From NCBI GenBank assembly GCA_020631405.1, contig JAHDHH010000004.1, positions 56,336 through 120,335 on the forward strand: a stretch of 64,000 nt of DNA, written 5' to 3'. The DNA is from Saprospiraceae bacterium (GTDB taxonomy: Bacteria > Bacteroidota > Bacteroidia > Chitinophagales > Saprospiraceae). Position 1 is the first letter of the stretch, and every line of letters begins with the position of its first letter. The notes under the pieces were generated by a model. It did not search any database. It saw nothing but the letters and a program-made list of their open reading frames with translations, and was not told the DNA's origin. A program made the position numbers and the translations under genes. This document shows, piece by piece, positions 36,490 through 45,992 of this stretch.

Positions 36490-37296
36490 TTAGGATAAGA
36501 ATGATTGCTTAATACCTGCTAAGACTTCTTCATGAAGGGTTGGATTAGCAACCACTACCTCTGCCTTGCTCAAAGAGTCACTACCACCGCTAAAGTCAGT
36601 CACTCTTCCACCTGCCTCTTGAACGAGTAAAATGCCAGCAGCTACATCCCAGATATTGAGGCTAGTCTCATAGTAGGCATCAAGTCTACCACTCGCCACA
36701 TAGGCTAGATCAAGGGCTGCAGAGCCAAGTCTACGGATACCCCTACTATGTTTGAGAAAGTAAGCAAGTGTCCTCATGAGGTCATCAAACTCTGCCTTCC
36801 TATTGTAAGGAAACCCTGTAACGATGATCGCTTCATTGAGTCTACCCACGGGAGATGGTTTGATCCGAGAGCCATTACAAAATGCTCCACCGTCCTTAAT
36901 TGCGTGATAGTAGGTGTCTTGAGAGATATCTGACACTACTCCAAGGACTAATTCACCTTTGTAAGTCAGTGCGATGCTTGTACTATAGTGTGGTATTCTT
37001 TTGAGATAGTTGGTGGTGCCGTCTAATGGATCTATGATCCAAGTATATTCATGAGAGCTATCTTGGAGTGTAGTTTCTTCTTCTGTGATAAAGCCAGAAT
37101 CCGGTAGTAATTCTGTTAGCTTAGCTACTATCTGCTCTTCTGCTGTCTTGTCTACATAACTGACTAGACTATTGAGGTCTTTGTGTTCGATATCTTCACT
37201 AGATACTTGATCTATCTCACCTTTAATGAATGCTCCAACTTCTTTAGCAAGGACTATTACTTCATCACAAAGTACTCGTAGATTGTCTTGTGTCAT
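36490..37296 (-). CDS. Inositol-monophosphatase family protein
   Basis: Cytoplasmic Mg2+-dependent phosphatase of 268 residues with the family metal-binding motifs: 'FITEEETT' (Glu), 'WIIDPLDGTTNY' near residue 86 and 'NIWDVAAGILLVQEAGG' near 215. The substrate could be inositol phosphate, 3'-phosphoadenosine phosphate or another sugar phosphate; sequence alone does not separate these. It follows the NifU-like gene by one base and is probably co-transcribed. Confidence 0.93.
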   Translation of the reverse strand: MTQDNLRVLCDEVIVLAKEVGAFIKGEIDQVSSEDIEHKDLNSLVSYVDKTAEEQIVAKLTELLPDSGFITEEETTLQDSSHEYTWIIDPLDGTTNYLKRIPHYSTSIALTYKGELVLGVVSDISQDTYYHAIKDGGAFCNGSRIKPSPVGRLNEAIIVTGFPYNRKAEFDDLMRTLAYFLKHSRGIRRLGSAALDLAYVASGRLDAYYETSLNIWDVAAGILLVQEAGGRVTDFSGGSDSLSKAEVVVANPTLHEEVLAGIKQSFLS

Positions 37297-37297
37297 G

Positions 37298-37912
37298 TTA
37301 TCCCATTTCGGATACTACTTCCTTCACTTCTGGGACCATACGCTTGAGCATACCTTCGATTCCTGACTTAAGCGTCACTGTAGATGATGGGCACCCGCTA
37401 CAAGATCCTTGTAGGATTACAGTCACTATACCTTCTTTAAAAGATTTGAATTCGATATTACCACCATCCATTTCTACGGCTGGCTTAACATAGGTGTTGA
37501 GTAAGTCTTTGATTTTTTTGACTAATTCAGCATCTTCTTCAGAGTATTCATAAGTATCACCTCTCTCCTCTTCTAGCTTAGTCATTGCTTCGGCAAATCC
37601 ATCAGTGATTAGGGTCTTACCTTCTTCGATGTAGGCCTTGATATATTCCTTGAGCTTAAACATGATATCTTCCCAAGCATAGTTAAACTCCTTAGAGACT
37701 GTTACGAAGTTATTACTAATGTAGACTCCTTTGACATAGGGCATAGCAAATAGCTCAGTTGCAAGCGGCGACCATTCTTCAGCTAATGGTTGCTCTCTGA
37801 AGTCAGCTGTACCTCTATACAGCATTCTATTGGTCACAAACTTAAGTGACTCAGGATTTGGTGTTTGCTCTGTGTAAAGCATTACCGGGTTTTTTACTGC
37901 TGTAGTTTCCAT
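37298..37912 (-). CDS. NifU-like Fe-S scaffold protein with Nfu N-terminal domain
   Basis: Iron-sulfur cluster carrier of 204 residues. The N-terminal half is an Nfu_N domain ('TEQTPNPESLKFVTNR', then 'LFAMPYVKGVYISNNFVTVS'). The C-terminal half is the NifU scaffold domain with 'VKPAVEMDGGNIEF' and the cluster-binding CxxC in 'GSCSGCPSS'. First gene of a two-gene unit with the IMPase. Confidence 0.95.
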   Translation of the reverse strand: METTAVKNPVMLYTEQTPNPESLKFVTNRMLYRGTADFREQPLAEEWSPLATELFAMPYVKGVYISNNFVTVSKEFNYAWEDIMFKLKEYIKAYIEEGKTLITDGFAEAMTKLEEERGDTYEYSEEDAELVKKIKDLLNTYVKPAVEMDGGNIEFKSFKEGIVTVILQGSCSGCPSSTVTLKSGIEGMLKRMVPEVKEVVSEMG

Positions 37913-37960
37913 TTGGTATAATATTAAGTATTAAAGTCAAGTTATGTATTATCTAAAACC

Positions 37961-37987
37961 TTGTGCGACACAATTTGTTCCACAAAT
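37961..37987. promoter_or_regulatory. Adjacent inverted repeats TTGTG-N3-CACAA and ATTTGT-N3-ACAAAT
   Basis: TTGTGCGACACAA (37961-37973) and ATTTGTTCCACAAAT (37973-37987) abut each other between the divergent NifU-like and flippase-like genes. Both are perfect inverted repeats with 3-base centres and related TTGTG/CACAA-type arms. The second ends ten bases before the GTG of the rightward gene. They resemble a tandem operator. Confidence 0.4.
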
Positions 37988-37997
37988 ATCTTAAAGT

Positions 37998-39086
37998 GTG
38001 ACAAATAATCCAACTGGACATATAAACGACGAAAAATCAGAAAAAGCGCTTACTGACTCAATAAAGATTCAGAAGGTCATCATTCCTATTCTTCTAGGAG
38101 TATCGGTAGTGCTCTATCTCATTTGGAAAACCTTTGACTTAGAGGCTTTTCAGCAACTTTCTTGGAATGGGACGACCATATTTTATTTTACATTAGCCCT
38201 GCTTTGTTATGTGGTTAGACACATATTCTATTCTCTTAGGCTCAAAGAAATATCAAGCCATGACTTTTCATTTAAAAAAAGTGTAGAGTTAATAGCCATT
38301 TGGGAATTTGCATCTACAATATCACCGACATCATTTGGAGGCTCTGCTGTGGCTATCTTCCTACTAGCACAAGAGAAAATAAGCGCAGCTAAGTCAGTTG
38401 CTATGGTTATCTATACAATCACAGTTGATACTGTATTTTATGTGGTTACCATACCCTTGTTGTTTTTCGTCCTTGGGCCTGAGGTCCTAAGACCTTTGAC
38501 TGATACAGGCATCAATGGCTATATAGTCTCCATGTGGATCATCTATGCAGTCACGGTTACTTATGGTGGGTTCATGGCACTAGGTATATTCAGACCAAAG
38601 TATATTAGTAGCTTCATTGGTTGGTTGGGTAATAGAAAGTGGCTACGAAGGTTCAAGGCAGATATGGACAAGACAGCTGAAGATCTTGAGATTACGTCTA
38701 AGGTGCTTAGGACTAAAAGTGTAGGCTTTCACATTAGAAACATCATCTACACCTTTATATCCTGGATCATGAGGTTCATGGCAGTAGTATTTGTCATTCT
38801 TGGAGTCTTACAAGCTAGTAACATTGGCATGCACGACATCTTTATCCTCTTTGGACGAACTGAAATGATGCAGGTTATCACTCAGTTTAGTCCTACGCCT
38901 GGAGGTGCTGGAGTAGCTGAGGGTATGTTTGGTGGATTCTACGCTGACTACATTCCAAAGGAGGTTTCTACCATTATTGCATTGATCTGGAGATTTATCA
39001 CCTACTATCCTTACCTCTTCATCGGAATACTTGTGATTCCTAATTGGTTGAGAGGAGTAGTCAAAAGAAGAAAAAGCCACTCATAA
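37998..39086 (+). CDS. Lysylphosphatidylglycerol-synthase-TM / flippase-like membrane protein
   Basis: Inner-membrane protein of 362 residues (UPF0104 / AglD2 family) with about eight transmembrane helices. Family marks are 'SPTSFGGSAVAIFLL' near residue 110 and 'QFSPTPGGAGVAEGMFGGFY' near 300. It lacks the MprF synthase domain, so it is a stand-alone flippase-like module, possibly for a lipid-linked intermediate. The start is GTG. Confidence 0.9.
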   Translation: MTNNPTGHINDEKSEKALTDSIKIQKVIIPILLGVSVVLYLIWKTFDLEAFQQLSWNGTTIFYFTLALLCYVVRHIFYSLRLKEISSHDFSFKKSVELIAIWEFASTISPTSFGGSAVAIFLLAQEKISAAKSVAMVIYTITVDTVFYVVTIPLLFFVLGPEVLRPLTDTGINGYIVSMWIIYAVTVTYGGFMALGIFRPKYISSFIGWLGNRKWLRRFKADMDKTAEDLEITSKVLRTKSVGFHIRNIIYTFISWIMRFMAVVFVILGVLQASNIGMHDIFILFGRTEMMQVITQFSPTPGGAGVAEGMFGGFYADYIPKEVSTIIALIWRFITYYPYLFIGILVIPNWLRGVVKRRKSHS

Positions 39087-39096
39087 CAATTACTCC

Positions 39097-39620
39097 CTAA
39101 GGATAAGACACTAGTTGCCCACTCTCTACAAGGAAACTTGTACCATCTGTAAATGTAACCGTCCGAGAGGATTGGCATCCAGGATTATAAGCTACATATG
39201 TCTTGGAGTCAATCCTCCAAGAAAATCTAAGTATACAGTTACAACACTACCATCAAAACAAAGCTCAGCTCCAAAGGTAAATGGCCCGACTACATCTGCA
39301 AAAGTTGCACCGTCAACACCACAAGTGAGATTAGAACTGCCAATACAAGCGGTAGGGTCGAGGAAGGCATGGAAGTCTGCTCCTGAAAACACTTCAAACC
39401 CAGGATTCAGGGCAATTGTATCGACTGCTTTATAGGATACCACATGAGGTGAGGCTATAGTCAGGTCTGATTCTATCCAATTACTTGATTCATAGTCAGC
39501 ATCTCCAGGTTCTGCACCTTCTAATATTAGAGAATTAATACAGTCTGAATTATTCTGACAAATACTATTCAAAGACATTGCAAGTAATAGTACCATACAA
39601 AAAACAATACGGCTTGCCAT
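39097..39620 (-). pseudogene. Secreted cysteine-containing protein, reading frame broken by one base
   Basis: The intact reading (39620-39192) gives 142 residues with signal peptide 'MASRIVFCMVLLLAMSLNSICQ', the surface-protein motif 'IALNPGFEVFSGADFHAFLD' and paired cysteines, and then stops abruptly after 'LGGLTPRHM'. In the -1 frame the coding continues without a break as 'DSKTYVAYNPGCQSSRTVTF' and on to a stop at 39097-39099, just before the convergent gene. Adding one G near 39210 (TTGACTCC to TTGGACTCC) restores a 174-residue protein. This is either a real frameshift or a sequencing error. Function unknown. Confidence 0.7.
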
Positions 39621-39708
39621 GAATCACTGGTTTATTGTGAATCTCTAAAATAATATAATTCATAAGCAATGTTGAATTACACTCCATATATGAAGAAGAA
39701 TAGTAGTT

Positions 39709-41403
39709 TTATCCAGCTATCACTGCGTCAACCTTACCTAGAATTTCTGCTTTTCTTTTGCTTGACTTCGCAAGAATATCATTGGTAGCTTTTAGTATGG
39801 ATTCTACATATTCAGCATCATCAAAATCCTTACAATTTATTTTCACATTCAATGCTGCACCTATGATTGCTGTATCCATACAAGCTACTCCTACACCAAT
39901 GTCAGAAATAGAAGCAGGATTTCCTGAAGTGGCAAGTTCTTCAAGGAAGTCATAGTTTTTATAGGCGAGTTCCATTACTGAGTATGGAATTTCTATGGCA
40001 TTTTTAGTAGCCGCAGAGATAGCTGCTGTTCTACTTGCTTTTTCTTCTTCTGAGCCTTTTGGGAGTCTGATGGCATCGATGATACCGTTGAAGGCTGCGG
40101 TGTCTTCATCTACCTTTTCTAGGAGTTGATTTTTGAATTGTTGACCAGTCTCTGCTAGGTCAGAGAAGTACTCCCACTTGTCATCCCATCCACGCTTGTG
40201 TGAAGAGAGATTGGCGACCATTGCTCCAAGTGAAGCTCCAAGAGAGCCAACATAAGCAGCTACACTTCCTCCACCGGGAGCTGGACTCTCGCTTGATGTC
40301 TCTGCTGCGAATTTTGCAAGGCTTAAGCTTACTAGGTTTTCACCGTCAGTTTGAATTAGGTATTCAATGATTTTTTTCTTTGGGTCGAATGGACCTAGTT
40401 CATCAAGTCCCATGGATTTGACAGCAATTTTTATCAACTCTTCTTCACTGACACCGATTGATCGCTGCTGCTTCTTAAGAAAGTATCTACCTGCATCCAG
40501 CATTACTTGCTTCGGCACCAAGCCTACTAACTCACTTCCTGTGACCCTGAGACCCCTGCTGTCGGCACTTCTAGCACATGCTTCGAATGCTTCATGGAGT
40601 TTGGTCTGACTAATATCAGTGATATTCATAGAGATCTGAGCAACTCCATACTCCGCAATATACCAACCTATGGCCTTGACGGCCTTGCAGGTGCCAGGTA
40701 CTCTGATAGGATTACCTTCAGTATCTCTAATAATGGCACCATTGATCCTATCACCTTCACGCTTGATTCTTCCTTTTTCCCTAATATCAAAGGCAACAGA
40801 GTTAGCTCTTCTGACTGATGTTGTATTCAGATTGACATTGTATGCTATCAGAAAGTCTCGAGCTCCTATACAAGTCGCTCCATGTTTCTCTGGCAAAGTG
40901 GTAGGTCCATAGTCTGGCTTCCATTCAGGTTGTTGGATTTTAGCCGCCATACCTTCATATTCACCAGCTCTGATTGTAGCAAGGTTTTTTCTAGCTGGAG
41001 TAGTTGCTGCAGCCTCATACATGAAAATTGGAATACCCAACTCTTCACCAACCCGCTTTCCAAGCTTGTGAGCATACTCAGCTGTCTCTTCCATGGTCAT
41101 CCCGCTGATAGGGATAAGTGGACAGACATCTGTGGCTCCCATTCTTGGATGTTCGCCACTATGTGCCCTCATATCAATAAGCTCTGCGGCCTTCTTGATG
41201 GCATTGAATGCTGCATCAATTACTGCGTCAGGGTCACCAACAAAAGTGACTACTGTTCTGTTTGTAGCTTTACCTGGGTCTACATCTAGCAGTTGTACTC
41301 CATCTGCCTTTCTGATTTGATCGGCAATGCTTTGTATTATCGTGCTATTGACACCTTCACTAAAATTGGGAACGCATTCTATCAGTCGCTTTGTTGTTGT
41401 CAT
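39709..41403 (-). CDS. ftcD: Bifunctional glutamate formimidoyltransferase / formimidoyltetrahydrofolate cyclodeaminase
   Basis: Folate enzyme of 564 residues that links histidine degradation to one-carbon metabolism. Residues 1-~300 are formiminotransferase ('IECVPNFSEGVNSTIIQSI', 'MRAHSGEHPRMGATDVCPLIP' as core signatures). Residues ~355-564 are the cyclodeaminase ('SPAPGGGSVAAYVGSLGASL', 'KNAIEIPYSVME'). Both active domains look intact. No other histidine-utilisation genes are adjacent. Confidence 0.96.
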   Translation of the reverse strand: MTTTKRLIECVPNFSEGVNSTIIQSIADQIRKADGVQLLDVDPGKATNRTVVTFVGDPDAVIDAAFNAIKKAAELIDMRAHSGEHPRMGATDVCPLIPISGMTMEETAEYAHKLGKRVGEELGIPIFMYEAAATTPARKNLATIRAGEYEGMAAKIQQPEWKPDYGPTTLPEKHGATCIGARDFLIAYNVNLNTTSVRRANSVAFDIREKGRIKREGDRINGAIIRDTEGNPIRVPGTCKAVKAIGWYIAEYGVAQISMNITDISQTKLHEAFEACARSADSRGLRVTGSELVGLVPKQVMLDAGRYFLKKQQRSIGVSEEELIKIAVKSMGLDELGPFDPKKKIIEYLIQTDGENLVSLSLAKFAAETSSESPAPGGGSVAAYVGSLGASLGAMVANLSSHKRGWDDKWEYFSDLAETGQQFKNQLLEKVDEDTAAFNGIIDAIRLPKGSEEEKASRTAAISAATKNAIEIPYSVMELAYKNYDFLEELATSGNPASISDIGVGVACMDTAIIGAALNVKINCKDFDDAEYVESILKATNDILAKSSKRKAEILGKVDAVIAG

Positions 41404-41504
41404 AGATATTGGCTAATTTTAAAACTAAATATAAAGTGAAGTCTGTACACAAAGAGAGTAAGAGTCCACTTTAACTAGTACAAATGTACTTGAATCACAT
41501 TGTT

Positions 41505-42929
41505 ATGAACCGAAATTCTGTAACCCTATTGTTATTTGTTTCTATTATGTCTTGCGTAATAGGGCAAGAGGTATTGATTTCTCCAGATGTGAGTATCAAA
41601 AATGATAAGAAGTATATGGTACTTGGTCAGAAGGGTGACAATACATTACTTTTTAGAGACCAGATTAACAAACAGCATGTAGATGTTTTCGACAATGCAC
41701 TAAAGTATAAGTATACTCGTGAGTTAGAGCTGCCGGGAGACAATAAGAAAATATTTGCTGTCGAACCACATGGTGATTATGCCTCTATCATATATGGTTG
41801 CTACCTCAAAGATTCTATCCAAATACGTCAATTCGTCATCAATTCATTGGGAGAGTTAGACGATACAATCAAGTTAGCTACTGTGGATAAGAGAATAATC
41901 AAGGATAACTTTAAGTACGCTTACTCTGAGGATGAAACAAAGCTCTTACTCTTTAACAAGGGAAAAGAGGACCAGCTCAATCTTTTCATGATAGACCTAG
42001 AACAACGTAAACTCAACTGGGATAGCGCTATACTCATAGATGGTCGCAATGATGGGTTTAAGTTCAAAGACATGGTGATATCGAATGAGGAAGAAGTGTT
42101 TATGTTGTATGAAAAAGGCAACAGTAGGTACTTGGCAGAGGAACATGAGCTTATGATCTACCATACCAATGGGTACAACTATCAGACATATTCTCTGAGT
42201 CTTGCAATGCCAAATTACTTGAGCAAGGATGTCCACTTGACCTATGATGAAACGAATAACAAAGTCCTTGTCCTTGGCTTATATACGGAGGCTAACAGGT
42301 CTTCTGCCCTTGGTTACTTCTACTTTCAATCAAGTCCTGAGACATTAGGAGTGGATGATCAGATCATTTTTTCTCCTTTTGAATTATCTTTTATTGAAGA
42401 GGTCAACGGTAAACGAAAAGGCATCAATAACACCTTGGATTATTACTTTATCAAAGAAATAGTATTCAATCAAGATGGAGGTTTTATCTGGATTGGAGAA
42501 ATGTATAAGAAGTATGTCAGACGAGCTCCATCCCCTTATGGAAGGTCGGGAAGTATTGAAGGATTTATTGATCATTATACAGAGGATGTCATTGTCTTCG
42601 CTGTGGATAAGCACGGAGTCAATACTTGGAAAAATGTCATTTACAAAAAACAATTTTCGCAAGACGATGATGCAGTCTATAGTTCTTTTTTCTTGATGAA
42701 AACCCCATCTAGACTGCAGTTACTCTTCAATGATGAAATCAAAAAATATAATACAGTCAGCGGATATAGCCTTGACCCTATTGGCAATATTCAGCGCAAG
42801 ACCTTACTAAACACAGAGTACGAAAATCTAAAATTAAGATTCATTGATGCCTTGCAAGTAGATAGCAATGCTGTCTTACTTACAAGTGAAGGTAGCGGAG
42901 TACTCAATCTCGTAAAAATTAGCTTGTAA
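41505..42929 (+). CDS. Secreted protein of unknown function
   Basis: A 474-residue protein from the ATG at 41505, which gives a clean signal peptide ('MNRNSVTLLLFVSIMSCVIGQ'); an in-frame ATG seven codons earlier is possible. The mature part is rich in beta strands with repeating 'LLF', 'VLVLGLY' and 'FIWIGEMYKKYV' strand-like segments, suggesting a propeller-type fold, but I recognise no family. It converges on lgt with an 11-base overlap. Confidence 0.65.
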   Translation: MNRNSVTLLLFVSIMSCVIGQEVLISPDVSIKNDKKYMVLGQKGDNTLLFRDQINKQHVDVFDNALKYKYTRELELPGDNKKIFAVEPHGDYASIIYGCYLKDSIQIRQFVINSLGELDDTIKLATVDKRIIKDNFKYAYSEDETKLLLFNKGKEDQLNLFMIDLEQRKLNWDSAILIDGRNDGFKFKDMVISNEEEVFMLYEKGNSRYLAEEHELMIYHTNGYNYQTYSLSLAMPNYLSKDVHLTYDETNNKVLVLGLYTEANRSSALGYFYFQSSPETLGVDDQIIFSPFELSFIEEVNGKRKGINNTLDYYFIKEIVFNQDGGFIWIGEMYKKYVRRAPSPYGRSGSIEGFIDHYTEDVIVFAVDKHGVNTWKNVIYKKQFSQDDDAVYSSFFLMKTPSRLQLLFNDEIKKYNTVSGYSLDPIGNIQRKTLLNTEYENLKLRFIDALQVDSNAVLLTSEGSGVLNLVKISL

Positions 42930-44088
42930 CAGCTGGTTGATTTATTGGCCGCCCATTCTTTCTCATAATAAAGAATCCTATAATCCCACAAATAAGGAAG
43001 ACAAATCCAAGCCATTGCGAAAGCGACCAGCCCATATTAAGTAGGTCATAGCGTTCGTTGACTCTGATGCCTTCGATGAAGAACCTTGCAAGCCCAGTCA
43101 GTGCTAAATAGATAAAAAACAACATTCCTGCTCTAGGCAACCGTGTTCTTAGGAACCACAGTAGGCCAAAAGTAGCAGCTGCGATCAATATTTCATAGAT
43201 AGGGGTAGGGTAGACGGTTTGAGACAATTTATTACAATAGTTGCCTATACAATCAGCCATTTCTACACCTCTACTTAATACATTTCTAGGGTAGTCATAA
43301 GCCCAAGCCCAATCAGGGAAGATAAACCATGATGGCTTCTCCGCTATATTGACAATACCCCAGTCACCATCTCCACTAAACTGACAACCCATCCTACCTA
43401 TACCATAACCGAGTGCTAGTGTAGGAGCGGCAGCATCAGCAAGATGGACAGTAGGGAGCTTGATTTTTTTAGAATAGAGTACAAGTACGATAGTAGCTAA
43501 GATAAGACCACCATAGATAGTCAAGCCACTCCCAGAGAATAATTGGCCCCAAGGGTCTTGGATGAATGTATCCCAGGTCTCTAAGATTGAAAACAACCGT
43601 GAACCAATGATACCACTTACTGCCGCAATGATAATAATATCTCCCACTCTTTGGTGTGGCCATTCCTTGACAAAAGGCTGATTGTTGCCTTGCTGCTTGG
43701 TATAGTAGAAGTAGCCTACAATAGCTAACAAGACAGTAAGTCCTAAGAGGATACTACCACCTGATGCAAATAATATACTAGCAGGATCCCTTTTGAAAGC
43801 ATCGAAATTAGAGGCAATAAAAGGAATCTTATAGGTGATAAATCCAGCAATAGCTCCATTTGTCAAAGCATCAACAATCCAGCTATTCTTCGAAGTCTTT
43901 TTTTCTGTTACCTCTAGTTTAGTCAGTAGACCTTCTGACTCCATACGGAGAAATTCTTTTGAGACTAACCATGCTGATACGATAAAGACAGTGGCGAGAA
44001 ACATACCAAAGGTCTTAAAGATTGAAGTCCAATTGTCTGGAGCAGTTCCAAGAAGATCGTGAAAGAAGTAGGATAAATCTGGATACAT
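42919..44088 (-). CDS. lgt: Prolipoprotein diacylglyceryl transferase
   Basis: Inner-membrane enzyme that adds diacylglycerol to the lipobox cysteine, 389 residues. It has the Lgt signature 'GYGIGRMGCQFSGDGDWG' near residue 225, 'YPTPIYEIL' and the conserved 'RFFIEGIRVNERY' near the C-terminus. It is longer than the ~270-residue proteobacterial form because of an N-terminal extension with two or three helices and a charged loop, a common Bacteroidota arrangement. It supports the several lipoproteins predicted in this window. Confidence 0.94.
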   Translation of the reverse strand: MYPDLSYFFHDLLGTAPDNWTSIFKTFGMFLATVFIVSAWLVSKEFLRMESEGLLTKLEVTEKKTSKNSWIVDALTNGAIAGFITYKIPFIASNFDAFKRDPASILFASGGSILLGLTVLLAIVGYFYYTKQQGNNQPFVKEWPHQRVGDIIIIAAVSGIIGSRLFSILETWDTFIQDPWGQLFSGSGLTIYGGLILATIVLVLYSKKIKLPTVHLADAAAPTLALGYGIGRMGCQFSGDGDWGIVNIAEKPSWFIFPDWAWAYDYPRNVLSRGVEMADCIGNYCNKLSQTVYPTPIYEILIAAATFGLLWFLRTRLPRAGMLFFIYLALTGLARFFIEGIRVNERYDLLNMGWSLSQWLGFVFLICGIIGFFIMRKNGRPINQPAVTS

Positions 44089-44145
44089 ATATGTTGTCTT
44101 CGTTATTACTCGTTAATCATATAACTAATAACAATATTACGAACA

Positions 44146-44745
44146 ATGCTAACATTTCACATAACTCTTAGACGAATCATACTTTTCAGTCTGTTAAGTT
44201 TTGGTTTATTACAGGCGACTATCGCTCAAGAAACTGGTGGATTGCATGTCTATGCAGGACCAAGCTATATGACAAATGCCCTTACAGAATTCACTCCGGA
44301 GGGACAAGTACATAGTGGACACCACTTTGGAGGGGACTTTACTTTAATCGGTGGTGGTATGTACTTCCTATTCGGTTTACAAGTACACAATACTGATTTG
44401 GTGCCATCTACAGAGCATAGCCTTGGTGATTTTAATACTAGGCTGCTCTGGGTCAAACCAAGGGGAGGACTAGGGTTTACCTTGTTAGAATTTGGTAAAA
44501 TATTTGCCGTAAGGGCAAAAGCGTTGGTCTCTTTAGATATGATGATACATTCTAAAGAAACGGCAGCCTTAGCTGTCAACCCAACACTTAATGATGGAAC
44601 AGCCAGTGGGATAGTAGGGGCCGGGATATCTATTGGGCCAGTCAGAGTGGATGCAGAATACCATAAGGGCTTGGTCAATGCATATTCAGAAACTAAGGGC
44701 AGCGCCTTTGATTTCTTCCTAGTCAACGCAGGGTTTTTCTTCTAG
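44146..44745 (+). CDS. Small outer-membrane beta-barrel-like protein
   Basis: Predicted secreted protein of 199 residues with N-terminal signal ('IILFSLLSFGLLQATIAQ') and strand-rich, Gly-rich mature region ('GGLHVYAGPSYMTNAL', 'VKPRGGLGFTLLEFG', 'AGISIGPVRVDAEYHKG') ending in 'NAGFFF', a typical barrel C-terminus. No family recognised. Divergent from lgt across 57 bases. Confidence 0.6.
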   Translation: MLTFHITLRRIILFSLLSFGLLQATIAQETGGLHVYAGPSYMTNALTEFTPEGQVHSGHHFGGDFTLIGGGMYFLFGLQVHNTDLVPSTEHSLGDFNTRLLWVKPRGGLGFTLLEFGKIFAVRAKALVSLDMMIHSKETAALAVNPTLNDGTASGIVGAGISIGPVRVDAEYHKGLVNAYSETKGSAFDFFLVNAGFFF

Positions 44746-44768
44746 ACAAAGAAGAGAGGTGTCTTGGT

Positions 44769-45908
44769 TTAGCCTAGGGCTTGTTTGAGGTCTTCCCAAA
44801 GATCTTCCTTATTTTCTATGCCTACACTCAACCTAATTAGGGAATCTGTAAGCCCAACCTTAGCTCTTTCTTCCTTGGGAATAGAGGCATGAGTCATAGT
44901 AGCCGGATGGCCGATCAGACTCTCAACGCCACCTAGGGACTCTGCTAAAGCAAATAATTGAGTATTGTCTAAGATTGCATTTGCTGCTGCAGATGTATCA
45001 TGTTTCAGATCAAAGGATATCATACCGCCAAAGTGTTTCATTTGCTGCTTTGCTATCTCATGCCCTGGATGAGAGGCTAGTCCAGGATAATACACATTAG
45101 CAATCTTGTCGTAGGCTTGAAGTTTCTCAGCGATATACTCAGCATTTTCACAAGCTCTATCCATTCTGACATGGAGGGTCTTGATTCCTCTTAATACTAG
45201 AAAGCAATCTTGTGGTCCTGGAACAGCACCGCTAGCTTTTTGGATAAAGTAGAACTGCTCTGCAAGTCCCTTGTCCTTGACCACTATGGCACCTAACACA
45301 ACATCCGAGTGACCATTGATGTACTTGGTAGCAGAGTGGAGTACTATATCTGCTCCAAGGTCAAGTGGCTGTTGTAGGTAAGGAGAGGCAAATGTATTGT
45401 CTATACAGACAAGTATGTTGTCGGTTTTATGTCTGTCAACTATTGCTTTGATGTCAATGATTGAGAGCATAGGATTAGTTGGAGTCTCTAGCCAGAGCAA
45501 CTTGGTATTGCTATTGATAGCATTGGCCACAGCATCATGATCGCTAAGGTCAACAAAGTGAAATTTGATATTGTACCTTTCATAGAGTCTCATCATCAAT
45601 CGATAGGACCCGCCATAGAGGTCATTGGTAGAGACTACCTCATCACTAGGTTCTAGTAATTTGAGTATGGCATCAAGTGCAGCTAAGCCACTACCGAATG
45701 CTATCCCGTGAGTGCCATTTTCTAAGGCAGCGAGATTGTCTTGTAGAACACTTCTTGTTGGATTGCTAGTACGACCATAGGCATGTCCTTGATGTACTCC
45801 TACACTCTCCTGTACATAGGTAGAGGTTTGAAAGATTGGAGTCATGATGGCTCCAGTACTTGGGTCTGGATGCACTCCAGCATGGATAGCTTTGGTCTCG
45901 AATTTCAT
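44769..45908 (-). CDS. Trans-sulfuration PLP enzyme (cystathionine gamma-synthase/lyase family)
   Basis: Cytoplasmic PLP enzyme of sulfur amino-acid metabolism, 379 residues, normal length. It has 'YGRTSNPTRSVLQDNLAALE', the substrate/PLP site 'SGLAALDAIL', 'LETPTNPML', and the PLP lysine Lys195 in 'HSATKYINGHSDVV'. Whether it acts as cystathionine gamma-synthase, gamma-lyase or a related enzyme cannot be settled from sequence alone. A hairpin that ends the HU gene lies in its leader. Confidence 0.93.
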   Translation of the reverse strand: MKFETKAIHAGVHPDPSTGAIMTPIFQTSTYVQESVGVHQGHAYGRTSNPTRSVLQDNLAALENGTHGIAFGSGLAALDAILKLLEPSDEVVSTNDLYGGSYRLMMRLYERYNIKFHFVDLSDHDAVANAINSNTKLLWLETPTNPMLSIIDIKAIVDRHKTDNILVCIDNTFASPYLQQPLDLGADIVLHSATKYINGHSDVVLGAIVVKDKGLAEQFYFIQKASGAVPGPQDCFLVLRGIKTLHVRMDRACENAEYIAEKLQAYDKIANVYYPGLASHPGHEIAKQQMKHFGGMISFDLKHDTSAAANAILDNTQLFALAESLGGVESLIGHPATMTHASIPKEERAKVGLTDSLIRLSVGIENKEDLWEDLKQALG

Positions 45909-45932
45909 AGCAATCAGATATGGTATAAATAC

Positions 45933-45968
45933 AAAAGAGGTTCACTACGAAAGTAGCAAACCTCTTTT
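45933..45968 (-). terminator. Terminator after the HU gene
   Basis: AAAAGAGGTT pairs perfectly with AACCTCTTTT, and an inner CTAC/GTAG stem with a four-base loop stacks on it. On the minus strand the descending arm ends in TTTT followed by GTATTT. It lies 25 bases beyond the HU stop and 25 bases before the start of the next gene. Confidence 0.85.
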
Positions 45969-45992
45969 ATTTATCGGTTGGGGGTTGTTGAT

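Noticed and set aside
39205..39215. Programmed -1 ribosomal frameshift in the secreted gene
   Set aside because: No canonical X-XXY-YYZ slippery heptamer precedes the frame change and no strong downstream pseudoknot or hairpin was seen; a single-base loss or sequencing error is simpler.
39115..39435. A plus-strand reading frame of 106 codons
   Set aside because: It lies opposite a minus-strand gene with a signal peptide and motif 'LNPGFEV', lacks any recognisable feature, and begins inside the frameshifted gene region.
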